Shown in pieces: positions 52,201-63,133 of a stretch of DNA of 64,000 nt. The notes under the pieces were generated by a model. That model was not told the origin of the DNA and made no database searches. It saw nothing but the letters and a program-made list of their open reading frames with translations. The position numbers and the translations under genes were made by a program. This DNA is from Malurus cyaneus samueli (Eukaryota > Chordata > Aves > Passeriformes > Maluridae). Positions within the stretch are counted from its first letter, which is position 1. Each line of letters starts with the position of its first letter. The stretch covers positions 21,784,267 through 21,848,266 of the forward strand of contig CM019214.1 of NCBI GenBank assembly GCA_009741485.1, in the 5' to 3' direction.

Positions 52201-55200
52201 AAAGCTACATAGTTTTTTCATCTGTTTTGAGGAAACATTGAAACCTAATTCTTTAAGGCAGGTAAACATAAGCTGAACTTAAAGTAAGTAGACAGCCTAG
52301 TGAAGGGACTATTTCCTCACCCAAAAATTAATCAGCACCTTACATGGCAGTGGCCACAAAGCGTATTTGCCACTGGCTGTGCACAAAAGCATCTTCTGAG
52401 GTATACTATCAGTACACTCACATGTCTGCACATGGGAGAACAGGTCAGTAGCTTCTGTGGCAAGAGAATTCAAAAATTAGAATTATGACTTGGCTGGAAG
52501 GTACACTAACTCCAGCAGCCAAGGAAAAATCCCAGCTCCACAGTGAGGAACAACCTAGAAGTCTAATACAACTCTGCTGCAATGGGGACTCAAGAAACTG
52601 GCAAACTCTGGCACTGCTGCTTCTCCTCTCTCCACCATTTCTGCTTCATGATCAGAGTTGCTACTTCATTGCTACCAGCACAATACTATGGCTTTTCTGC
52701 CTAGATAGATCTAGAAGCTGAGACTGCCAGAATCACTGCAAAGAAAGAAAGGTCATGGTACTGCAGGTTAGCTAACCTTCAGCTGCCTCCCTGCTCTCCC
52801 CAGACTGTCAGTACGCTCACCCTGATCATGCCCCGACATTCCCGACACTCTGGTCTGAGTGTCAGCCAGTTCATTTATTTCTATGCAGGTCTTCTGGACA
52901 GATACGAATTTTTAAGGCCACACAGCTACAGAGTCGGCAGAATGTCTGAGCTCTGGTGATTCAACTCCCCAGCTTGTTGCATCCCAAGCAGGCAATCTGC
53001 ACATAAAACCTGAACCTGAACCAGCATTACAGATCAGTGGCTTAGAGACCTTTTGACCCTGAGAATCACAATTCCTTCTCTCTCTTCTCCATCTGAAGAT
53101 CTAATTATCACAGCCTTTGAAGAGGTTGAGCTTAGGAACCCAAGACTGAAAGGGACCACTGGAAGGGTGACTGCATTCAGTTTCACCTTTACTGCCAGCA
53201 ACCAAGTGATAAATGACTTACTCAGAAAGGTTCACAGAACACGCATTCCACATGACAGAACAAATGCAAAAATTTTCCTATAATCTGTAACAATCAAACT
53301 GTAGTAAAATGAAAAAAAAAAGCAATTAAAATCACGTGTAGAGAAAAAAGAAAACCAAGTTCATAACAAATATTTTTAACAATGGGAAGTTAAATAAATA
53401 AATGAAAATTCCACAGCAAGCCTGTATCACAGGAAAAGTAAAGCAGGATACAACACTTCATATCTTATCTGGGGATGCAATCTCTTCTGTCCTAATCTTT
53501 CTGATAGTTTAAGGCTAAGCAGGACCCAGGCACTAAGGACTTCAGGATTTTCACTACAATGACACTGCTAATCACCTGAACAGCTTGCCTGTGTGCAGCC
53601 AGTATTTTATTAGAAGACCCAAAAGTATATCAACAAGCTAAGTCACAATCCTTAAAGAGTAAACGGTTCTCAGTGACCTCAAGAGAACCAAAAACGGCCC
53701 TAAAGCATGATATTAAGGCTTCCGTTCCCAGCCTCAGAAACTTTGTTCTGTTGTACAATCCCATCAATAAATACAGCAATTGACATCTAAAAATATCAAA
53801 GCAGAGCTCCCTTGTTCTTTCTTGTGCGCTTGGTTAGCTTTTCTAGAATTTCACCCCTCCTTGCTGCTTAAAAAACTTTTCATAGTGCCTCACCTAAATT
53901 TTTAGATGACAAACTTGTATCTTCATTTCCTTCTCCTGTAGCGTAACACGTCATCTTTCCTGCCTTTGTAACTAACACATTAACCTGTAACTGTTGGTCA
54001 ATACCAAAATCTAGAAAACAGATGACTCTTCTGTCCCTGCTTGCTTGGCTGAAAGAAGACATATATGATTGATTAAAAAGGATATACTCCCTTTTAATTT
54101 ACATAATCAATAAAACATGAGCTAGATCAGGAGTTGAGTATTATTTCATTGATTTAAGACATATGCTCATTTTCCATTTTGTACCTACAAAAACACGAAC
54201 TGAAACATTACAATTCACCTAATTCATAATCTTAAGGTGAAAAGCTCATGGTTGCTGACATACAGCACTGACAAGGGTTTCATTTTCTTAAGTCTTATAG
54301 CTTAACAATGTCAACTGTTGTGAATCTCTGCTGATACCTGAAATTACATTGAATTCTAAATCATACCAAGTAATTTGTTACTAATAGCAGGTTCAACAGC
54401 TGCTCATGTAACTCATTATGAAGGCTTCTAAATTATTTGATTTCTTCAAGTCTTTTAATTATTTTTTAATATTCAAACCAAAAGGGATTATAATCTGCTT
54501 ATCCTCTTTGTCAAGGTGCCTGCAGAAAAAGAATAATAGTCAGTCATTTATTTGTGAAACACAGTGCATGATGCTCCTATCAAGGGCATAAAAAATTAGG
54601 TAACCCATGCTTCGAGCACAATATGAAGTAGTGAAATAGGAAACTGCAATTATTGAATCATATGTATTACCTAAGAAAACACTTAAGTATATTCCGAAGC
54701 TTTTACTCTCCAGGAAAGAATTTAGTCACATAAATTTCTGTGTAGTACAAAATTTTCAGCTTCAAAGTAAAGAAAACCCAAACAAATATAGAAGTTTAAA
54801 AATGGTTAAGAGCACCGAGTATGCAAAGCAATGTATTGCATAGTTAACAACCTCATGCCATCTGAGTATTTTCACTTTATCTCACATTCAAGAACAATAA
54901 AACCAATGTGATTTTAACATTATTACAAAACTAGAGAAAATAGATTTGTCTGGGGTAAGAAGGCTAATTACAGGTAGTTAATTTACAGTTGTTTAAAAAC
55001 CTGGACATCCAGATATATATGTACCATTTAACTTTGGTGTATGCCCAGATAGCAACTTCAATTTTTAAAATGTACATGAAATTAATTATGTTCTTCAGAC
55101 TTTTCAGTATTCAAGTCTAGTTGCAGAATTATAGCTTAGTTATCCAAGTTGATTCTTCTCAATAAGTACACATCATGTTTGTAAGAATATAATTATTGGT

Positions 55201-56629
55201 GTTTATAGTTACTGCACCTCAACTACAATATGCTTTCCTCAACTCTGAAGTTATTCAAGTTATTATAACTCAAAGACAGCTTCAAGTAAGTAATACAATA
55301 GTAGCAAACAAAAAAATCAATTGCACAATTCTCAATCTCAAATCCTTTTCACTCCCAAAAAAAACCCCAAAACAACCCAAAACAACCACAAAACCAAGTA
55401 TTACTGCTGATACAAATATTTAAGATAGCTCCAACAAAACTTTGATCAGTACATTCTCTTACTTATGTGTCTAGAAAACTATGCTCCACCATGGATTAAA
55501 AGTTGCTTGGACTTTTACTTCATTTCATTCTGTTGGCAAAAAGACTTAGCTACGCAGAATAAACCTAAACAGTTGTCTATCTTGAGAAGGTTTTCCTGTA
55601 TTTGAACACAGCTTTGAAGAATCAAGTAAGCTAACAGCACACTGATTATCACAGATGAGCCAGAGTAAAGCAAAGAAAATTGAGGTCATCAGCCTGTTAG
55701 GCAATGTGACAGTCTTGAAATGTGTACCATAGGATTTGTAACATAGGCCATTTAACACTAAAAATGTTCAGCTTCTGTATTACACTTTAATTTGTGGGAT
55801 ACTTTCATAGAGGTTGCCTATGACTTATTTCCACTTTAAATACTCCGAGGTTTTGAAAAATCCTTGTTTTTTTCAGATGAACTAGAAATTTTTATGCTAA
55901 AAATGGTGGTTTTCTCCCCTTTTTAGGAGGCTAAGGAGATGGAAGTTGTAATCAAATATTTTTACTTTTTTCTAATTAGAACAATAAATCAACGTAACAA
56001 GAAAAAGCTATAACCGTTGATTAACAAATAAAAGTTTTACTATGCTACCATACACACAATTAAAAGCCAGCTTCTTAGAATATCTTTTGATTAGAAAGTT
56101 GATAAATCTACCTTAGGTACAACTGTCATAAAACACTATTACCCATCCTCTTTAAATTTGTCACAACAGCATATTCTCATACGGCAAAAGCATTCAATGC
56201 TACCATTGTAAATATTCAGATTACTACTTTTTTAATTCCCTATAACAGGTTAATATGTTTTTTTGGCATGCTGCATTTAGGATTTAACCGTTCTAATGAT
56301 TCTAGCTATGCTCCCACCTAAGTGAGCTGCAAAAGAAAACATGAACATTTGCTGGAAACAACACTGGAGTACTGACTTCTTGCTGTGTTTATTGCAGAAA
56401 CAAAACAGCCATGGGCCTTTTTAATACTCATATATTGTAAGGTTACAAAAAAAAAGATCCAAAAACTCATCAACCATTTTCTTAAACCTACGCAGGAACT
56501 AACAGATGCATGTCGTGACAATACATGGAATTTTTAAAAGATATTTAGTCTAAACAGACAGGGCCTAAGCAGCATTATCATTACAGAATGAGACAAAATG
56601 AAGAGAAAACCAACCAAACTCAAAAAACT

Positions 56630-57123
56630 TTGTTTGAAAGTCAAATTTTATTATTCAAAATGTACAAGTAAAGACCAAAGTTGTTTTGTCTTCTTATTTC
56701 CAGAATAGGAGGTGTGAGGAGGATTCCGTCTACATTTCACACAAATGTAGGGTGAATGTACTTTCAAGAAATATGTTTTAGAGACAGGTAAAATGCTTGA
56801 AGAGGCTAAATTAAAATTCAAATATAGCTGTATGATACCTACAGTTAAGGTTTTAAAAACCCCCACTAACTTGCTAAAATGGTGAAGCATTGCCAATTCA
56901 AATGAAGGCACTGTTAGGAGAAAAGAAATGCTGCAAGGCCTACCTACACATGAGACAGGACTTCCCCTCTGTGAAGCTGCAACTAACCACTGCCTTCACA
57001 CAGAATGGCAGAGCAGTACAGATCTTCAAACTAGTATGTCACCTTGCGAGCCTGATATAGCTCTTTTCATGTTTGCCTCTGCAACTGGTGGTTCAACGAT
57101 CTTGATGCCCACTGGAGAGTTAC
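56630..57123 (-). ncRNA. Candidate terminal exon of an unidentified minus-strand transcript
   Basis: On the minus strand, a long pyrimidine tract ending tattttttcacgcag (AG at 57125-57124) is a strong acceptor. The sequence after it has an open frame of about 31 codons, starting NSPVGIKIVEPPVAE and ending GDILV-stop. About 470 nt after the acceptor comes AATAAA (56652-56647), then a CA-containing cleavage region and a GU/U-rich stretch (GAGTTTGGTTGGTTTTC), the usual order for a vertebrate poly(A) site. I do not recognise the peptide. It could be the 3' exon of a short antisense or alternative transcript from the CpG island, coding or not. No expression evidence is available. Confidence 0.35.
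56647..56652 (-). terminator. AATAAA poly(A) signal with GU-rich downstream element
   Basis: The hexamer reads AATAAA on the minus strand. It is followed 15-25 nt on by a CA-containing cleavage region and then a GT-rich tract (56630 down to about 56600). It would end the candidate exon above. The hexamer alone is common by chance; the downstream element raises its weight. Confidence 0.4.
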
Positions 57124-57570
57124 CTGCGTGAAAAAATACAAAAGGGAAAACTGATGAGGTAAGTTTCCCCTTTCCATCCCAACTGCCCAGGCAAAATCGG
57201 ATGATGTGTCTATGCAGGAAGATTTTGATTCAGCTCAAGAAGGAGTCTTCTTTCTTGAGCTTCAGAACTTCTTGAATGTTTCAGAAAAAGAAAAACCAAA
57301 AACCAAACCAGCCTTCAATCAACTACTCTTACACTCAGCAACCCGTAAGAGATGGGTCTGTTCTTTTCTTAAGAGTTTTTTTCGCCATTACTTTCGTCTT
57401 CCCTCACATTTTTACACAGATTTAAAACCTTTTGTTTACGGTTTCAGCTACAGCCTGGTCGAAATATTACTCCTATAAATCTCCACGCAGGCAAGCAGAA
57501 GAGACATTATCTAAAACATCAACTTGAAAGCAACAGTTCCTTCTTTCCCGCCAGCAGCACCAAACGGGAT

Positions 57571-57765
57571 CTATGAATCACAGACTAGGTCGGGCTGGAA
57601 GGGACCACCATGGGTCATCTGGTCCAACCTCCCTGCTCAAGCAGGGTCAAGCCAGAGCACATTGCACAGAACTGCATCCACATGGTCCTTGAATATTTCC
57701 AGTGAGGGAGACTCCACAAGCTCTCTGCGCAAGAAGTGCTGTTCTGCAAGGGAAGAGGCTCCAAC
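57571..57765 (-). mobile_element. Short CR1 3' fragment beside the PUDP promoter
   Basis: It reads gaatcacagactaggtcggg, ctggaagggaccaccatggg, ccaacctccctgctcaagca and ccttgaatatttccagtgag, and stops near gttctgcaagg. It lies on the minus strand. It ends about 165 bp before the PUDP ATG, directly against the CpG island. Confidence 0.9.
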
Positions 57766-57929
57766 AAGAGAAATGTACTTGGCTTTAAAAGCAGAAGAGC
57801 AAACCTAGAGGTGCCGCTGGCCCGGCCCGCCCACAGCGCCGCTCCAACGGCGCCCGGCCCGGCCCGACTCGCCCCGCGGCAGCTCCATGCGCGGCGGCTC
57901 CTGCTGAGCTCACGGTGCTGTGCCTCGCC

Positions 57930-58012
57930 ATGGCCGCTTCCTCCTCCTCCTCCTCGGCGGCTGCGCTGCGCCGTCACTCACCTGATCTTTGACATGGATG
58001 GGCTGCTGCTGG
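57930..58012 (+). CDS. PUDP: PUDP exon 1 (start codon out of frame by one base)
   Basis: This is the first coding exon of pseudouridine-5'-phosphatase (formerly HDHD1), a cytosolic HAD-superfamily phosphatase that dephosphorylates pseudouridine 5'-monophosphate. Codons from 57973 read VTHLIFDMDGLLL, then G before donor GTGCGT, giving the split Asp codon expected in LLLDTE. DMDG is HAD motif I: its first Asp is the nucleophile and its second the acid/base. The natural start, ATG GCC GCT (57930, Met-Ala-Ala as in human), is followed by a (TCC)n stretch. That frame reaches TGA at 57990 and is offset by one base from the VTHL frame. No in-frame ATG exists upstream, and the in-frame ATG at 57994 would remove the nucleophile. 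Later exons lie beyond the window. Confidence 0.85.
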
Positions 58013-58211
58013 GTGCGTAGCTTGCACCCCTCTCCCCTCCACAGCGGCGCCCCCGCTCCACCCGCGCCGGCGGTCCCCACCGCGCCGCCAGGCCCGGCCC
58101 GGCTGCCCGGCCAGCGAGGGCCCGTAGCTGGCGGCGGTCAGCCTCCTTCCCCTTCCCTTCCACCCCCGCCTGCCGCGGCCTGAGCTGCCCCTGCTGCGGC
58201 CGCTCATTCAC
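57982..58211 (-). CDS. STS: Candidate STS first exon, antisense to PUDP exon 1 (5' boundary uncertain)
   Basis: On the minus strand, ATG at 57995-57993 begins ATG TCA AAG ATC AG, followed directly by a perfect consensus donor CAG|GTGAGT (GT at 57981-57980). Its phase 2 end fits the STS exon at 34832, which starts with G. The splice would give [14 protein letters not shown], comparable in length and basic n-region with human STS (MPLRKMK before its hydrophobic core). The ATG and donor lie inside PUDP coding exon 1 on the opposite strand. This is inference: the conserved PUDP codons for T-H-L-I-F-D-M force much of this antisense sequence, so the resemblance could be accidental. The 5' end is set arbitrarily within the CpG island. 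If it is wrong, translation can start at the Met at 34825. Confidence 0.4.
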
Positions 58212-59160
58212 GGCCTCCTCGCTCCGGGCGAGCCGCCAGAACGCCCCGGGCGGCGCTGCTGAAACCAGAATGAGCGGATTAAAGCAACAGGAAACGAATT
58301 AATTCCTTCTCCTCCTTCCGCTACCCGTTGCCTTTCGGGGGTGGATTTCGCCTTAAAGTAAAAGACGCGGGGCTGAGCGTAAACAGAACGCTTGCTCTGT
58401 TTGTGGGAGTGCTGAGCGAGGTTGGGTGGCTGTGGGGAGAACGGTGATGGGAGGGTTGGGGTGAAAGGCAGGGAAAGGGGCTGTGGAGGAGATCAGATAT
58501 CCTGGGATATCTGAGGGATATCAGGGAGGGACCCCCGGGCCGCGCAGTGCCCATAACCGGGGCTGGGGGTGCCGAGGGCAGGCAGAGCTAGGCAGATTTT
58601 CAGCTCGAATTGGAAAGTATGGAAACCTCTGTGATAGTCTTCTTCCAGTTTTTTTATCAGTAGACTTCCTGCTTTGCAAGGTTATTTCTGTAGCCTGATG
58701 CCTCCCGTGCTACAGCTCGATTGGATCTTGAAATTTGAATAGTCGCTATAACTAGGACAGTTTTAAAGTCTGTTCTTAACTGTTTGCTGAATCAGGACCT
58801 TCTGCTGAGTAATAATGGAATATTTTGGTATGTGACTTAGTTTTTGAAATAGTCCATGTGAGTTATCACATGGGAAGCAGTTTTTGGATGTAGGTGAAGT
58901 CTTGAAATGTGTGAACTTGAGCTGTGTTCTTTATTTCTGCAAACCCCCAAATTATTGCAGTTCCTGAGAAGACTGCTGTGAAGTCTGATGAATTAACTGT
59001 TTCCAAGAAATGTGCACTTTTTTCCTCCTTCAGGCCTAAAACAGGTGAAGGTGATCTTTTAAAACGAAAAAGGCTATGCTATACAAAACAGGAATTGACT
59101 TATTTTAGTTTCATTCGTTTAGTTTCATGCTGGAGTTTCAAATAGCCTGGGGAGATATAT

Positions 59161-59213
59161 ATTTTTATATATAAATGTATATACACTATACATATATGTG
59201 TGTGTGTGTTGTG

Positions 59214-59262
<49 letters not shown>

Positions 59263-59275
59263 TGTATGTTTGTAG
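59161..59275. repeat. Compound TA/TG microsatellite
   Basis: Irregular TA-rich sequence is followed by (TG)n near 59198-59210, then an uninterrupted (TA)n of about 45 bases to 59259, then gcgtgtatg. It is probably polymorphic in length. Confidence 0.95.
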
Positions 59276-59474
59276 TCCTATAACGCAGAACCAGTTATTT
59301 TAACTTCATTTGTAGGAGTTTCCTTAGAAGGAAAGCTTTTTTTAGTTACTACTGTGCTTTGTCAGAAATCTTCACACAGACAGTATGCACCTTAACAGGA
59401 CAGTATTGATCATCTGTATTAGTATGAGTATTTAGTCACTGTTATGGGCATGTAAGATTTCCATTTCACTTTTA

Positions 59475-59622
59475 TAGACTTATAGAATGTTAAAGGGCTT
59501 GGAATGGACCTCAAAGATGATCTTGTCCCAACCCCTCTGCCATGGTTTGAGACATGTTCCACTAGACCGTGTTGTACAAGGCCTTATTCAGCCTGAACTT
59601 GAACTCTGCCCCAGGGCTTTAA
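59475..59622 (-). mobile_element. Short CR1 3' fragment
   Basis: It reads acttatagaatgttaaaggg, cttggaatggacctcaaaga, cccaacccctctgccatggt and ccactagaccgtgttgtaca, then ends at aactctgccccagggc. It lies on the minus strand and is diverged. Confidence 0.85.
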
Positions 59623-61559
59623 ATTAATTTCTTGTGTACAAGTTTTTACAGGACAGGTGTTTTAACTTTGGACAGTATTGTAGGAACAAAAAAGATGTTT
59701 TTTTCTCAAATGCTCACGTCTCTATTTAGAAATTGCTTTTATATAATGTACCAAACAGGCAAAACGAATACAGATTGAGGTTCTGAGTCATGTTTAGTTC
59801 CCCAAACCCCTGGGGTTCATACAGTGGAGAACCATAAAAAATATTCTAAATTATGGAATGTGCCTCCTACTGCAAAAGTAATTTTTAATGATCCATAATT
59901 GTTGGACCTAAGTTTGGCAAGTTTGAGACAATTTAGATATAAAGCTTTTCCTTGCTGTCATTAAATTTATCTGTTGTAAAATATAGCTCTAGATAAATAC
60001 TTTGCCACTATCTGATTCCAGTAACATAATAGACAGGTTCTTTGGGGGGTTTTATGTGCGTAAATATGAAACATAACAATGTTTGTGCATGCTGATATAA
60101 TTAATTTTTATCCCTTTATATGAGGCATTCTTTATGCTGATCAATATTAGTTGTTTTGTGTTTCCATTCTCTGAGTTATTGTTATGCTACATGTATGTGA
60201 TTTGTTCTGTTTTAAAACATTGCATATAATATGTGTATTGTATTTCAGAAATCTTTCAGCTACAAGGACTTAAACTGAAAATACTCTTCAAGTATATTTT
60301 AGTATAGAGAAGTAAAAGAGATGCTACCTTGGTGATTTTTATAATGTACTGTTCATTTCAGAGGACTTTGGTATGTTTCAGCCTCTGAATACTGGTGACA
60401 CCTTTAACATTTTTCGTGTTAATTTCATTATGAGTAGTGACTCTTGGGAGGCAAAAAGGCAATCAGGAGACTGCTTGGACTTTTCCAAGATTCCTAAATG
60501 TTTCAAGGAATTTGGAGTAATTTGGGGGAAAGAATGATGTAAGGCACACACAAATTAGATTCATTCTGCCAAACCTGTCTACTGTAAATCTTCTGAATGA
60601 GACAAAAGGTCATACTGATGTCAACCTACGTGAGAAATAAGAACCCCTTTAATTTTCTTGTGGAATTTTTAATGTGGCACACAGTGTTCATGGAGGGCAA
60701 TCAATTTAATAGCATATGTATTTCGAGAAGCTACAGAAATATTCCAATACAGAAATACTTCCTTTATTATTACTAATATTATTACTAATTTTTTAAGTGC
60801 AACCATAGTTGTGTATTTTAGAATTTGAAGCTTCAGGTTTTGCAAAAAGTTTTCACAACAAATAATGTCTAAAAACATGACTATTTTTGGAAGTTTTCAG
60901 CTAAACCCCCTTTGATTTTATTGAACAAATATAATTGATCAATAAATTATGAGAAAAACTGAGCATTAATCTGATGTAATATGCCATGCACTTGCTTTCT
61001 GTAACTGACGTACTTGCTTCTGATGAAGGAAGGTGGGATATCTTCTGATAGATTTCCAAAATCTTTGTGAGCATAAAACCCTTAAAAGAGGTCTGAGGTG
61101 TTTACAAGGTTCTTGATTTTGGAAACAATACAAATGCTACCCTGTTGAATCTGCATCCTGTGCTTTACTGGATAATGCTTGGCTGTGCGAGTCTGATCGA
61201 CTGTTATTATATCTCCCCCCCACTGTAACATAATTGAGACTGATTAAGTTGTCCTTGAGTCCCACCTTGAATTATCAGCTTACTTGCAATAGAAAAGTTA
61301 TTGCCTCTGAACTGCCTGTGGAAGTATTTTACAGCTTTCATTCAGAGTCCTTCTGTATCATGGTTTCAAATGTTATCTAACACCCTTTTTTTCCAGCATG
61401 TATAATCAATGAAATCTACCCTTCCTTTTTTTTTTCACTACCTTATCTTTCCTGTTGAGCTCTTGGATGAAATCGTAGGGGTTTTACCTGTTCTAGTTGC
61501 CAGGAAGTTAGCACACTGTAGAGTAATGGACTTGCTTAGTAAATGAAGTATGTGGCAGA

Positions 61560-61665
61560 ACCTCTAGATAGCTTATTATTTAATAGTTAATTATTAATTA
61601 ATACTGACAATTATTATTAATAACCAATTATTAATTGATATTTAATAAATAATTGTAGGGATTAT
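61560..61665. repeat. AT-rich TTATTAAT repeats with inverted symmetry
   Basis: The tract is about 90% A+T and built from ttattaatt and aattattaa words (taattattaattaatactg, ccaattattaattgata). Several short self-complementary segments could form hairpins. Confidence 0.7.
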
Positions 61666-61740
61666 TTATGTAGGAAACTAACTGTAACAGAAAAAACAGC
61701 CTTTGTGGTAAGGTATGGCAGTTGCATCCTGGTTTGTTAT

Positions 61741-61955
61741 ACATAGAATAGTTGAATATCTGAGGTTAAAGAGACACATAAGGATCGTTGAGTTCAGCTG
61801 CTTACATGACTTCTCAAAACTAAAACAGGGGACTAAGAGCCTTTTCCAAATGCTCCTTGAACACTGACAGCCTTGATGCCTGACGATTGATGCCCTGATG
61901 ACTGCTCCAAGGAGCCTGTTCCAGTCACTGATCACCCACCCTCTCATGCAGCTTC
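61741..61955 (-). mobile_element. Short CR1 3' fragment, old
   Basis: It reads catagaatagttgaatatct, ctccttgaacactgacagcc and aggagcctgttccagtcact, then caccctctc. It lies on the minus strand. Many substitutions set it apart from the younger copies. Confidence 0.75.
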
Positions 61956-62882
61956 ATTAATTAGCATAGTTGATTAGTGGTGCACTGTGTAGTAGAAACC
62001 AGAGGAAAAGGAATAACTAAATTTTAATTTTTGTTGTACTGCTGTACTTTCTTTAAAAAATTGCAAAGCAAGCAGCAACAAAAGAATCCCAACAAAACCC
62101 CCAACACTTCAATCAAAGTGTTAAATTTCTTAAGTTACATTTCTACTTTCATTCCATAGCAAATAGTACCATTAAATGTTCAGAACAGTAAATTGCTTCT
62201 TTTTAAAATGTGGTAATCTGTTGGTACAGAAGGGTACTATTCTAACCACTAGTAAGTGGTATAGTTAAAAGTGTTAAACCTACTTACGTGTACAGTTAGC
62301 CAACACATAGTACAGGGTTAACATATAATAATAACAGTAATAATAATAACAACAACAGAAACTAGAGATCTTTGATACCCGAATAAATCCTGTTATAATT
62401 GTATTGTTTGATATCTGATCCTGACATTTTTGCATATTGTGCAAACATACAAAACCAATCCTAAAGATAGAGAAGGAAAAATCTATTTAACTTGTACAAA
62501 ATAAACAACTAGAGTAATGCCCCTCAGGGTCTGCATAGGTTGCATTTTAAGCCATGACAAGTGGTTTTGTTATATAATTGTAGCCAATAGCTACCCTACC
62601 ACCCAGACACAAATAGGATTGAATGTTGCCTTTGTTGATCTGTGCCTAAACTCATAGGGAGCTGAAAACATTTAAAATTCTGTACAAGCTGCATGTATGA
62701 TATTAACCTTTCCCAGCTGACAAATGAATTTAGGAAAATGGCTGCAAAGATAAGATGTTTCTTAGCATTGTGCTTAAAGCTGAACTAGAGCTAAACTAAC
62801 ATGCAAAGAATATGACACTTTAGTATAGCAAGCTTAGTCATGTATTTATTTTTTCTTATTTTTTTGCTAGAAGTAGGGATTG

Positions 62883-62922
62883 TTTTATGTAAATTATTAT
62901 CCTTTTATGTAAATTATTATCC
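62883..62922. repeat. Perfect 20-bp tandem duplication
   Basis: TTTTATGTAAATTATTATCC occurs twice head to tail without a mismatch, followed by a partial third unit (tattatcc). The perfect identity suggests a recent event. Confidence 0.95.
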
Positions 62923-63100
62923 TATTATCCAGTGCCCCTTAGTGTTGGAAAACAGAATCTTTACATGAGATAAGTCAATGTGTTCAAGTAGATCTAAAGG
63001 AGAGAAAGTTCCTGAAGTAGCTTGGTTTTACAGGATACCTTCACCATAACTCAAAGGCATGTTGGACTGTACAGGGACCGGTGTGCCAGCTTGTGACCAT

Positions 63101-63133
63101 TCTAGAGGTTGAGAACCATCTAGAGGTTGAGAA
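63101..63133. repeat. Two-copy 19-bp tandem repeat
   Basis: TCTAGAGGTTGAGAA is repeated after ccat, giving a 19-bp period. Confidence 0.85.

Larger units (their letters stand above)
34833..57981 (-). other. Long interval between STS signal-peptide exon and CpG island (probable STS intron 1)
   Basis: This 23-kb interval holds a CR1 at 38.6-39.6 kb, a probable LTR at 43.1-43.9 kb, a purine-rich repeat at 36.0-36.6 kb, several simple repeats, a 7-base N gap, a candidate minus-strand terminal exon at 56.6-57.1 kb and a CR1 at 57.6 kb. No recognisable protein exon lies between 34833 and 56600. If STS starts at the CpG island, all of this is intron 1. Confidence 0.6.
57800..58270. promoter_or_regulatory. 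CpG island, probable bidirectional PUDP/STS promoter
   Basis: This is the only strongly GC- and CpG-rich stretch in an otherwise AT-rich window, with many CG dinucleotides and a GC box (CCCGCCC near 57826). It surrounds PUDP exon 1. STS points the opposite way and no other CpG island is present. A shared head-to-head promoter is therefore the simplest reading, although a CpG-poor STS promoter inside 34833-57800 cannot be excluded. Confidence 0.75.

Noticed and set aside
58321..58554. GC-rich 77-codon minus-strand ORF near the CpG island
   Set aside because: Low-complexity Pro/Ser/Arg composition; no domain, and GC-rich sequence is poor in stops.
58924..59145. 73-codon ORF as possible PUDP exon 2
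   Set aside because: The peptide does not match the expected PUDP continuation after LLLD, and no fitting acceptor phase was seen.
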